The notes beneath the pieces are model-generated. The model searched no databases, was not told the origin of the DNA, and was given only the letters and a program-made list of their open reading frames with translations. Made by a program: the position numbers and the translations under genes. Below, one piece after another: positions 31,501 to 43,500 of a DNA stretch of 64,000 bases. Where the stretch lies: assembly GCA_037043015.1 (NCBI GenBank), contig CM073322.1, forward strand, positions 5,343,601 through 5,407,600. Direction: 5' to 3'. This DNA comes from Bryum argenteum. Its lineage: Eukaryota > Streptophyta > Bryopsida > Bryales > Bryaceae. Position 1 is the first letter of the stretch. Every line of letters starts with the position of its first letter.

Positions 31501-34214
31501 TTGATGTACTCGACTTCATGATTTGACTGTTTGGGGGTACAGGATGTTATTCTTCAAGAGCTTCAAAAAGAGATTAGTGAACGACCAACTGCTAAGCAAG
31601 TGGAGGACTTGCGGAAACAAGTCAAGATTTTGCAGGTCACTTCCCACCTTCGAAACTGTTATCCAGATTGATGTCTTATCATCCTCCATGTGGTTGTGTT
31701 CATCGAATTTTTCGAGTAAAAAATTTCTGTTGGTAATTCTTATATTGATGTAAAATGTAAATTGTATCTCTTGGTGCAGGCAGTGGGTTACAATTCTGTT
31801 GAGGCAGAAGATTGGGAGATTGCCACTCGTGGGGAGGACATTGGGAAACTTGAGACGCTGTTACTCGACAAAAATCGGAAGATGGAACATGAACTTACTC
31901 AAGTGAAGGTGAGACTTTTAACTTCAAACTCATTAGACATGTTGAGTTCTCTTAATATCTCGTGGTTAGGGACATGCTTAATTTTTCAAGTACTTGGTCT
32001 GGCGTTACCTTCACTACTTCTTCCCTCACACTTGGAAGCTTGTTGTGGGATAGGTACAATTGTCAGAGAGAATAGAGGCAGCATTAGCTGCTGAAGCGAA
32101 TGTCAGAGAACTGGAGGTCAAGGTGACACAGCAGAAGGCGCTCATTGTGAAGTTGGAAGAAGACATTCTAAAGGTATGGCCTTACATCTACTTCTTAAGA
32201 GGTGGGTAGGATATTATGTAGCGTTGTATGATAGAGGCCTTTTGAGGAAGTGGATGTGCTGCTTGAGTAATGCCTGCTTCTGCTGAATGTAGGGCTACGG
32301 ACCCTCACATGACCGCCGGCAACCCAAAAATACAGATGATTGGGACTTACCAGATTCAGGCGTTAATGACTTATCAGAGGTAATCGATTATGCCCCTACA
32401 GAAGCCGAAGTATCTGATGAGTATCCAAGTATGGTATATATTATCCTTAAAACTGAACTTCTGGCTGAAACAGATTCCCTGCTAATTATACTCGTGCTGA
32501 ACAAAAAAGTGGTTTCTCTGCTAATTTTTCCTGCTTCCTGAGGCATGCAGCAGAACAGAGATTCGAAGGGAGTAGGTGATGAGGACCAGAACTCCATGTT
32601 GCAGGTCATATGTAGCCAACGTGATCGGTTTAGGCAACGCTTGCGAGAAACAGAAGAGGTAAGCCTTATTCTACTTATCTACCCGGTTAACTGCCTGTTC
32701 TTAGTTGCATGTAAATGAAGTTTGATGTTTGAATCGATTATGCTATTTCATATATTAATATTTATGGCTCACTTCTTCTACACCCTACTTTATCCCATCT
32801 GACAGATGAGCATGAGTTGTGCAGGAGCTAAGAGTTTCGAGGGATAGGTGTCAAGCGCTGACTGCAGACCTGGAGCGCAGTAAAGCCGATAATATCAAGC
32901 TTTATGAGAAGATGCGCTTTGTACAGGACTACACGAGAGATCGACCTATCTCCCGTAAACAAAAGGTGTCTGTCATTCGTTTTCCTGCATTTCATTTCCA
33001 GTGAATAGTCACATCCACTACTTGATTGCGACTCTATAACTTACTGTTCGAGCTACAAATGTCCCTATATTAAGTTGCTTCATGTCACATTAAGAAACTT
33101 GTTATTGAAAGTACTGACTTCAAGACAATTTCAGTCATTCCAACAGCGTGGGGAGGACTTGGAATCGGGAATGGTAGGTGATGTGGAGAGCAAATACAAG
33201 AAAATGTATGAAGATGATATTAATCCGTTCACAGCCTTTTCAAAGAAGGTGGGTACACATTTGGCGATGAGCAATCTCATAGATTCCATCATCGCAGCAT
33301 ATTCTCACTTTTGTGTGTATCTCGTTATGCAATATGTGAGCTTTGTGGCATGGGATCCCAGTGTATCTTTCACAAATGTGGATGATCTGAACCTACGATC
33401 ATGGCACTGATCATTGCTGTATTATCGTTGTCGTGAAAACAGGAAAAAGAAAGGAGGTACAAGGAGCTTGGACTTCGAGACAAGATCACACTTACTAGTG
33501 GCCGCTTCGTTCTAGGCAACAAGTATGTATCCACCATGTCTCCCGCGTTTTAAATGTGCCCAGTGGATTTGAATGTGGAAGGCTGGGAGAAATTTATGCA
33601 TTTGGTTTACTTGCAGATATGCTCGGACGTTCATTTTCTTCTACTCCATCGCTCTTCATCTGCTCGTATTCTCAAGCATGTATCGCTGCTCTAGCCTTAG
33701 TCACAGGTATGTTTTAAACCTTCTCCTTGCTTTATCTCTTTTCATTGTCACGCTATACCTCCGTTGGATTATAAGAAGGTACTATTCGCGTTAGTTTAGG
33801 CACTTGACGTATGCAGGAGTGCAACATTGAGAAAATATATGAATCACATTCAGGGGGTGGTAATAGAAGACTTCGAGGGCATTAGGCGGTCTCAATTAAA
33901 AGTCAGTGTCAACAGTCAATATGCTTTTGTGAAAGGTACACTGGGAAAGTGAAATGTGTTTTTCCAGCCAAGTGTTGTTCTTAGTATCATGGCTGTATAG
34001 GAGAAAGACGAGATCAGGTTTTTAATGGTTTAAGTGCCTACCTTATCTACATATTGCAATAGCATTGATTACCAAAAGCATCCAAATATGATTTTCTGCT
34101 GGACTTGAATGCATTTCTTTCAACAGGGACATCACATTCCGAGACATGGAGTATAAGATGGCGGCAGTTGAGAATATCAAAGATTTCCTTACAGCGAATG
34201 CGACCACTGGGTGA
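28515..34214 (+). CDS. CASP: Golgi coiled-coil tail-anchored protein CASP (about 20 exons)
   Basis: Homologue of plant CASP, a golgin-like tether with a long coiled coil and a C-terminal membrane anchor. Exons: 28515-28635, 29036-29146, 29256-29434, 29845-29994, 30193-30281, 30491-30600, 30710-30804, 30938-30996, 31125-31182, 31262-31417, 31543-31635, 31780-31908, 32054-32173, 32293-32379 (or to 32433), 32551-32658, 32825-32965, 33135-33248, 33443-33522, 33617-33706 and 34127-34214. This gives 725 aa (743 with the longer exon 14). Family landmarks are LLKGYQEEVDNLTKRAKFG, LTAKEKIISELH, AVGYNSVEAEDWEIAT, KYKKMYEDDINPF and LTSGRFVLGNKYAR. The anchor TFIFFYSIALHLLVF comes before a short luminal tail. 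The start of exon 10 is uncertain, because the acceptor at 31251 would put it out of frame. Intron 10 has a GC donor. The last intron skips an alternative open exon near 33817. Confidence 0.93.
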
Positions 34215-35282
34215 GCATGATAGGTTTTGTCCACATCTACAGGCCCTTCGGTTTTTTCAACTTTCACCTTTGGCAAGCCCGACCCACCCGGATACGACAG
34301 GGTTCTCATTTGAGGGGCCTCCCTTCCCTGGCCTTCAGCGTTCGGGAAGATTTTTGGAGCTTTACAGCTATTATCCTTCATTTCCAGATTTGATAGGTTC
34401 TTCTACAAACCTTTGTAGTTAATTCCCTCCCATTGATTCTGTAAATAGAAAATTAGTGCAATTTTCATAGTTTCCTTCCCTATAATCTCAAAATCTCATA
34501 GGGTATTTGCCCATTTTCACATGTTTTAGCCTTAGCTCTTGCTGGACCTCGGGCCATTATCATAGGCTGCACATGTATTAGCCTTAGCTCTCGCTGGACC
34601 TCGGGCCCTTGGACCCGATGTGTTCCTCCAAAAGAACAAACTTTGCGCCTATAGTTCTTTGCGTATGTCACAATCTTTACAGCACTGAAACTTTATCACC
34701 TCGCAAGTATCAAATGCAAAGAGATAGATTTGGAGTTTTTACTGCTTGCTCTAATCCATCTAGAACCCTTTCAGCCAAGTCTCAAGGGATGGAGTATGCT
34801 AGTTTAAGAACAACGAAATTAGACTGTTCACTATTTACATCCACGAGCAGTAAATTATCAAGCATTTTCATGAGTTGAACCGGCATTCATGCAATTCCTT
34901 ATAGCACACATGCAGCTTATGTTCTGTTTGATGAGGATTGCAGAATTTTCCTAAAACAGGCCCAACACTGCCCAAAGTGCGATATATGCAGAAACTTTGA
35001 AAATTCACCAAAAATTGATATCCATCTGCGAAGGTTTGAAAATCGCGTGAAATTTTTTAGATGCATGTGAGAATCTAGATCAGCTTCAAGGGTGGCACTT
35101 CCCGGAACGCCGATCTGACAAACTCTCATCTGACTACCTTGCCAAATAATTCTTGGTAACAAAGCTCATTTCTTTACGGCAAGAAACAACACTAATTCGG
35201 TTCACACAAGATCACCATTCCTCATGCAAACGGGGTTAATCGAAACCGAAGCATAGTAAAGAAGAATCTTGACAGATTGCTA
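34215..35282. other. Convergent intergenic region
   Basis: Between the 3' ends of CASP (+) and bL21m (-). It holds a short duplication: ATTAGCCTTAGCTCTCGCTG-like sequence with GACCTCGGGCC at about 34518-34554 and 34571-34608. A fragment at about 34930-35060 resembles the part of family A with AAAATTCACCAAAA seen at 53380. No gene seen. Confidence 0.4.
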
Positions 35283-36642
35283 TCAAGCCAAAACAGGCGT
35301 AACAACACTGTCTTCTGTTTTCGAGACTGCCGTCGTAGACGTTTCCTCCACTTTGGCCTTGGCTTTCCTCACTGGTGTTGGGGGAGCTGTTGCCACATCG
35401 ATTCCTTTCACCTCCAAAATTCTAAGCCGCGTCAATTCCTGCAAACCACTCAAAAAAGTCAGCAAGGAATCCACAAGCAAGCATGACGATTGTTTGAAAT
35501 TGAATCTTCGCTTACCTGACGATGACCAGTAGTCCGACGGTAATTCTTTCGTCTCTTTTTCTTAAATATGATCACTTTCTCATCCAATGCCTGCATCAAT
35601 CCACCGTACAATATGCTGAATCCTTCGTAATATCCTGGTGAACAGACTTGGGAAGATTTTAAATGAAAGAAACACGAGCTCCGGCTTACATGTTCTTCAA
35701 CAACTGCAAGGACTGCCGCTTTGGGTACAATAGGTCGACCGATAATGGTCGTGTCTTTCGATCCAAGCAACAGGACCTTATTCAGCATCAGCTGCAGACA
35801 AACAGGTTTCATCAGCAACAGGCTTCAAGAACTCGATAGGATTGATTGATGACGAAGAGAAGGGACCTCATACACATGACCAGTTTGATTATTGAACATC
35901 GAAAAATGAAACGAACATCTAACTCAAATTGCCAAAGCGCTGAAGGAAACAGTGTGTAGTTTGAATCTCTTGATACATTAACGAAGCTTGTTAAAACACA
36001 CGCTCTAGAGGTACACTAGCTCACCTTGTCATTGATGTCGCAGTACTTAAGCTTCTCGGTGTAGATGAGATCGTTTGGTGACACCTTAAACTGGTGAGAG
36101 CCAATCTGTGCAGCAACCCGAAGCGTTCCGTTAGATGCAATCCACCACCATTTCCATATATGGAACGAGCCTTAGAGACCCCAAGTAAGAATGCTTGTAA
36201 TCTGCAACTTCTAGGTCATCGATGGAGTACTGCGAATGTAAATAATTGCAAAATTCCGGGAGCTGCAAGAATCAAACCACACCTGCACAACCGCAAATGC
36301 TTTGGGCCGTTTGTTCCGCCCGAAATCTTCCTCAGTATAGCGATCTATGACTTTGTAACCAATCTCCTCGGCTAATTCCCGCTGCTCATTGTTCAGTTTA
36401 AACGGTCTGGGTGGCGGCTTCGACAAAAGCAATCCTTCCTTCGCCTGCTCTGCTAGGTCGCTGCTTACGCCAGTACTAAAAACTCGGCCAAACAAGCCTA
36501 CATTCCCATTCCCAAGAGAGAGACTGGACAAGAGTCGCTCTGCATCGACTGACGGGGAAGAAGAAGACACAGAAGGGGTTTGATGAAGAGAGGAGAATCC
36601 AATCCTACTGCACAACCTACGCGCTGAAGAAGCCAAAGCCAT
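35283..36642 (-). CDS. RPL21M: Mitochondrial large-subunit ribosomal protein bL21m (five exons)
   Basis: Component of the mitochondrial 50S subunit. Exons in coding order: 36642-36283, 36105-36025, 35791-35690, 35590-35516 and 35438-35283. Phases agree and the protein is 257 aa. Residues 1 to about 55 are Ser/Arg/Ala-rich, as in a mitochondrial presequence (MALASSARRLCSRIGF). The L21 core starts at FAVVQIGSHQFKVSPND (about residue 116) and continues through DKLMLNKVLLLGS, VIIFKKKRRKNYRRTTGHRQ and LTRLRILEVKGI. The RKNYRRTTGHRQ segment is the family's RNA-binding signature. A 40-residue Lys/Thr/Val-rich tail follows. The plant mitochondrial L21 known from Arabidopsis is the NFD1 product; orthology is inferred. 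It is divergently transcribed from the ABCB gene. Confidence 0.94.
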
Positions 36643-37557
36643 CGTGGACGAGTGCCACTCTCAAAGCTCACCCTCAATGCATCAAACACCGCTCACCATC
36701 AGAATCACTGAGTTCCAATCTGCACAAAACGATAAAAAAAAAACCCTGTTGAATTCTTCTCCTCGACCCTAAGCTATTCTTCCGCGAAAAATCAAAAGAA
36801 ACCCCACAGCCTGAAAAACGTAAGTTCGGGGTCATAACAGAAACGTTCGCCATGAGAATGGGGAAGAGCACTCAGGGTTTAGGGTTCGGAAAGTGCGGAG
36901 AGAAGGAGACGATGTTCCATATAGTGGGAACCTGGGCATGGGAACATTGGAATTTGGAAAGCCTGATGATCTGACCTGCTGATCTCCGACAACGATATGA
37001 ATCCCTTGCAACCGCGGCTATCTCCAATCGCCCCTCAAATGCAGGTTGCGAACGTTTTCCCTGACTCACCAGTTAGGGTTAGGGTTTTACAGTCAGTGCT
37101 GATTATTCGACTGGCGATGGCTCAAGATTCGAACACGTAGTTGTGGGAATGCAGTAGATTCTCGTTTCTAATTGATTCTCAATTGCAAACACCCCGTGAA
37201 TCCACACATCGATACTAAAAAACGTTAACAACCGCTTAATCTGTGTGAGAATGACCGGTTTTCACGATCTTGTGTGAATCAATCTTGGAACGGAGCTAAA
37301 GACTCATAATCAGCAAACATGGAGATTCCTGATTTAGACTCCGCAGATCTGGAATCCCGTGTGAAGGATAAGCGGAAATCAATGATGGAGAATTCCTTGA
37401 ACCAAACTACAAGTGACGTCTCTCGGCTTTACTACTGATGCTGTAGCTATTGCACATAACTCGGAATTCGCTTTATATTGGCAAGTATATGAGGTTTCCG
37501 ATCTTGTCCTGATTGGGTCGAGCTCTTGCTTGTGCAGTGCATTATGATCATGAGGCA
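36643..37557. promoter_or_regulatory. Divergent promoter region, bL21m (-) and ABCB (+)
   Basis: A 915-bp spacer between two outward-facing start codons. A telo-box (AAACCCTAA on the minus strand, 37079-37087) and a second telo-like CCCTAAACCCT on the minus strand near 36885 suit the ribosomal-protein gene. A CAGGTAAA-like splice context for a leader intron was not resolved. No ORF in the spacer is supported. Confidence 0.5.
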
Positions 37558-40500
37558 ATGGGGCTTCAAATGCTGCGAACGCCTTCACCGAAACAACACT
37601 CCCGGTCAATGACACCAAAGAGGAGAAGCAAGCAGAAAGGGAGGGGCACACAAAGAGAAGCCTACCACAAGTTGTTCCTGTTTGCAGACAAAGTAGACTA
37701 CGTGCTCATGGTGGTGGGCGGCACTGCGGCCGTGCTTCATGGAGCAGCAGTGCCTGTGTTCTTCATTTACTTCTCCAGGCTCATTAATGACCTCGGCCAT
37801 AGCATGTTCGATCCCAAGAAGCAGACTGCCGAAGTTGCCCGGGTACCATTTCCCTTCTGCCCTTTTCTCATGCACAATTGATGAGCATCGTATCAATCTC
37901 GAGACACTTGCTTTAAAGAAAAATTCAGATCAGTTTCTTTTATTGAGCTGAAGTGGGGGGTACCGAAGTTGCAGGAAGTGGACAGATGCTAGCCTCTCTA
38001 GATATTGAATTTTTAGCTTATGGTTGGCAGAGATAGAGAGTTGCTACAGCTGCTAATGAATGTGACGCAGGAGTCTTTGGCTAACTACAGTATTATTTTG
38101 TGGCATGTGCAGTATTCCATGAATTTCTTTTACTTGGGACTTCATTGTTTGGTAACAGCTTGGTTAGGTGAGTGATCTCATTTCCACTCTTTTCTTTTGC
38201 TCTGCTTTTCACTACAAACTTACAGCTTCAGGTTTTGTGATCAAATCTTATGGCCAAATATTACATTCTCAACGTACAGTGCATACATTCTAAGTTCTGT
38301 TATCTTTATCTGTTTCTCTGTTTCAAGCTTTGCATGTGACAATGTTGATAAGAGGTAGCTGATACTCGTGGGTGGTCTTGAAGTTAGTCGTCGTGTTTCA
38401 GAAAAAGGTGACAAGCAGTTTCAGAGCTTTCTCGCTTATTGTGTGCAGAGGTTTCTTGTTGGATGATCACTGGTGAGCGCCAGTCGGCTCGAATACGGAC
38501 CGAGTACTTGCGCGCGATGCTATCTGAAGTAAGCAATCTTCAAACTTCTGTCGATGCAATTCTTTCTGAGGGTGGCCAATGCTATTAAGGGGAGGTTTTT
38601 CAACTTGGTGGACATGTGAATGTAGGAAGTTGGATTCTTTGATATGGATTCTTGCACTTCGGAGCTGGTTAGTCGGATATCAAGTGATACGTTGCTGGTT
38701 CAAGAAGCTATTGGCGACAAGGTAATCTTCTCGTCACAGATCAGAGGAATTACTTGTTTACGGGTCATTCATTTTTCAATTCATCTTTACTAACTGTGAT
38801 GATGTCGGTTCTGTTTAAAACATATGCTGGGCTTTATTACTGGGTAATGAGAATAATTGTGCAGGCAGGGAACTTTTTGCACTACACGAGTGTTTTTGTG
38901 TCTGGCATCTGTGTGAGTTTCGGAACCATCTGGCAGCTGACAGCCGTGACTCTTTCAGTGCTACCTTTGCTTGCCGCAGCCGGAGGCGCTTACTTAGCGA
39001 TTCGAGTTCATCAAACCAAGTGGAGCCAGGAGGCTTACTCTAAAGCTGGCAGCATCGCTGAAGAGGTACTGGTTACCAAACTCTTTCAATCACTTTAGCC
39101 GTTTAGCCCTCCAGGACCAAGCATATGTTATAAGACGAGGATAAACTCGTGGTGATGAAGTTCAATATATTCGGGTTTTAACGCATATCGACATCAGCAA
39201 TGGTTCCTGAGATCTGTTTACTTTCCTAAGAGGTGATCATCCATGTGAAAGGGAGGATTCAGAGGTATTGATTTTGTTCCATAGGTCGAAAAATGAGCCT
39301 GGGGAGCGAATTGAACGGAATGTGGCTGTGATGTGTTGGCAGGCAATTGCTCAAGTACGGACGGTATACTCGTTTGTAGGGGAAGTGAAAACGCAACAAG
39401 CTTACAGCAGAGCTTTACACAGAACACTGGATATGGCGAAGCGAGCAGGGATTGCGAAGGGCTTGAGCGTGGGATTGACCCATGGACTTCTCATGGGTGT
39501 ATGGGGTTTGTTATTCTGGTATGCTAGTCTCTTGGTGTTGCGCAAGACCACCAACGGTGGGCAAGCTTTCACCACAATCATCAACGCCGTCGTCAGTGGC
39601 CTGTAAGAAAACACCTCACCTCCTCGAATTCATCATCGTTACTGGCTATTCGATCTGCTCCTGACTTATGACATCAAGTGTAGACCTCGCATGTCCTATG
39701 ACAAACTACCTTATTTGTGTCGGTATTATGACCAAAGTTACGATATTATAGCTCGTTCGAATGTTGACAGTTGAGCAACGTCCTGCTGCAATTTGAATTT
39801 CAGCTTTTAGAAACTTTAAGCTGGTACTTCGCTGGTGTGGCTCGGAAGAGCATCTCAAACATGCTGACCTGCGCAGATAAACTAGCCATGGGCACATATT
39901 AGTTATCTGGGAGAGTTGATTGATTGAAAGCAATGTAGATTCACTACCAGATTGTTTGCTATGACACTTCGGCAGTGGGAGCGCTCAGTAAGTGGTCCCA
40001 GTTATAGTGGGCATAAGTAGGGCTCTACTTCTTTAGTTGAAGCTGAGCATAAGCAAGCTTTGAGGAAGATATTTTAGCTACAGTTGAAAGCTATGAAGAT
40101 CACCTTTTTCCAATCTGAGATAGATAGTGTAGGAATGATAGTGTCGATGTGAATTTGCCTGTGCTGGATCCAGTGACCTCGAGTTTTTCTTGCAGCGCAC
40201 TTGGCCAGATGGCTCCCAACCTTCATGTGTTTGCCAAGGGAACAGCGGCGGCGTTTAATATCATGCAAGTCATTGAGCGGAAGCGGTTGCGAGATATCAG
40301 ACACAATGCAAGAGGCGGCAAAACGCTTGATCATGTAGCGGGTCACATTGAGCTTCGTGATATCAGCTTCAGCTATCCATCTAGACCCAACGTCAAGATC
40401 TTCGACAGGTAATATATCATTGCTTAAGTTGTTTGAAGCCTTTCATTCTATTAAAAAGAAGAATATACTGAGTGAAGATACCTCCTGGTGATATCGTTAA

Positions 40501-43500
40501 ATAGTCAAAAAATTCGACAGGTTTCGCATTTCCATTCCAGCAGGCACGTCGGCTGCCATCGTTGGGAGTAGTGGATCTGGAAAGTCGACCATTATCTCCT
40601 TGATTGAACGATTCTATGACCCCACCTCAGGTTTACAACTTTGTTTTAGCTTTGAGTCTTCATTCTGTTTCATACAAATCTTTAAATCTTCTACTATCTT
40701 TCATTTCCGGATCAGTTTGGAGGGAAGAGAAACTGGAGTCAACAGCTGATGACTATTGCCTCTGTACTCTTACCTTGAAAATGAAGCAATGGTCCTGATT
40801 TCCAATCCCATGGTCTTCATGGTCCCAATCAAGTGGCTGGCTGGCATGCTCTCTGACATCATATTGTGCAGGTGATGTTCTTGTGGACGGTCACAACATC
40901 AAGACGCTGCAGCTGAGTTGGCTGCGAGGCAAGATCGGGTTAGTAAACCAAGAACCGGCGTTATTTGCAACGAGTATATTAGAGAACATCTTGTATGGAA
41001 AAGAAGGAGCAACGTTAGCAGAAGTGACTGCCATGGCGAAAGCTTCTAACGCACATTCTTTCATCGACAAATTGCCGCAAAGGTACCGGTCTATACGTGT
41101 TTGTTTCTCATATCTTAAAACTAAGCACTCTCTGTGGTATCATTCTGGAAATGATCGGAGAGGTCATGCATAGTGATGACAATTTATACAGGTACGATAC
41201 GCAGGTAGGCGAAAGAGGTGTGCAGCTTTCAGGAGGTCAGAAGCAGCGAGTTGCGATTGCCAGGGCCATGTTGAAGAATCCAGCCATTCTGCTCCTGGAC
41301 GAAGCCACGAGCGCCTTGGATGCGAACTCAGAGCAGCTGGTGCAAGAAGCGCTCGACAGGCTCATGATCGGCCGCACCACCGTGGTGGTCGCCCATCGCC
41401 TCTCCTCCATCCGCAACGCCAACGCCATCTTTGTGGTGCAGAACGGAAGGGTGATCGAAACAGGCACCCACACTGAGCTCCTTGGTATCTATCTCCTCCC
41501 ATGGCTTCCCTATCACCACAAGTCCCACACTTGTGCATGGGTTTTTAGCTTAAGTTGCTTTTCGAGAGGCACTGGCAGGTAATGTCGAGATTTCCTTACC
41601 GTTTCTTTAACCAGAATGTAGGAGTGTGCTATCGAGCCTTTACCTGCTAGGGTCATTCTGATCGTGCATAACATCGTGCTGCTCGTTGATCCATACTTTC
41701 TGCAGCTGAAACTGAAAGAGTCCTTCGCTTTTAGAGATTGAATTCCTGATTTCGATTTGGTAAATTCTTTGCAGCTAAAGGTAATGGAGGGGCTTACGCC
41801 GAGCTGGTACGAATGCAACGCTCGGACTATTTACAGAGCACAGCCAAGGAAAAATCTCTTTGGTTAGACAACCCCATCACAACAAGGCACTCCAGGTACA
41901 TAATGATCCATTCAGAGCACGAGCATAATTAAATGCTTTATTTTCTTGCCATTCAATACTGTTTCTGTTAACCCTCTATAGGACCAAGAGGCCCTAAACT
42001 TTTGGTCCAGTTTATTTATTCTCTGACTACAACCTTCGTCGCTGATTGTGGTGATATAGTCAAAATGATCAATCAAATGGATTGTCTTATCGTACTTTCC
42101 TGGTCTTTTAGACCAGAAACTCAAGCTAATGCTCTCGTACATCTACAATTGGAATCTTTCTCGGAGAAACTGAATTGGGTTTGATGCTTTGAACTTCCAT
42201 AGGCGCAATGTAGGAATAAGTCCAGAGACTGCCCGGCTTGGTCGACAAGTCTATTAACATTTGCTTCGCTTTGATGTTGTTACAGTCCAGGCAGCGAGAG
42301 GGAAGATCTTTGTGATGCTGTATCGCCAGAACCACTTTTCACGTATGTATGCTCTGCACGTTCCTGTTCGTTTAGCCACTTATTTTCTTGTATGCATTGC
42401 GTATCTGCATTTTAGTATACTGACTTGAATCTATGAACAGACACACGAAGGATATGTATCTGCCTGGATCTAGTCTGCCTCATGTAAGGGAGAGCAAGTC
42501 GTGCGACGGTACTCCTAGCTTGACAAGGCATAACTCCAAGTGCGTCTTCCTTACCCTCGCTTGCATATTTTCCCTCGTATGTTTTGGATTTGTCAAAAGT
42601 CTTGGTATACACATGCCCGTTTTTATAAAAGATCAATCTTCCTTTATTTAGGAGGCAAGGTTAAGATGAAACGACATCCCCATAATTTACAGGGAAATCA
42701 CGATGCACGTACGACCTTTCAACAATCTCGAGTGATGAATGGAAGGTCCCTCCATGTTGTACCTACTGAGTTGTCACTGCCATTACAAATCTCCTGATGA
42801 CTGCTCCACTCTCTAATGTTTATGCAAAAACATTCACACTCGTGTGTGCGGCATCATGCTCAAGTTGTGGCTCCAAAGAAGTATCGGATTGTCCATATCA
42901 TGGGGGCATTGTGTTGCTAAAAGTGATAGTATGTGCATGTTCAGGCAGTCAAGATTATCTTCATTGATTGAGCAGTTCAGCCAACTGCGCACTCTGAGAC
43001 CCCATCATCAGGCGACTCCTGATTCCGGCGTCTCTGAAGCATCGACCTCCGGGTCCAGCCCTCGAGTCATGGTGATGAACTCGTACAAGCCATCCTTTAG
43101 GCGCTTGCTGATGCTGAACGCACCTGAATGGCCATATGCCATCCTGGGATCAATCGGAGCATCCCTAGCTGGCTGGAAAACTCCCCTGGCTGCTCTGGGC
43201 ATGAGCGACATTCTAGTGTCTTTCTACACCTTCGATGACTGGTACATTAAACACCAGGTCCACAAGATATGCTTATTGTTCACTGGCGCCATTCCTGTGA
43301 CGGTGTTTGCTTTTCTGATGCAAAACTATTTCTTCGAGGTCATGGGAGAGCGTCTCACCATCCGTGTCCGGGAGAAGATGCTCACCTGTAAGCCTCCTTT
43401 CTCAAATGCTCCTTCTCGTTGCTTAGAATTGACTACTGCAACAGAGGATCTCTTCAGCAATCATGTCCCATGAACAGTGAACATAGAAAGGAATTTGCTA

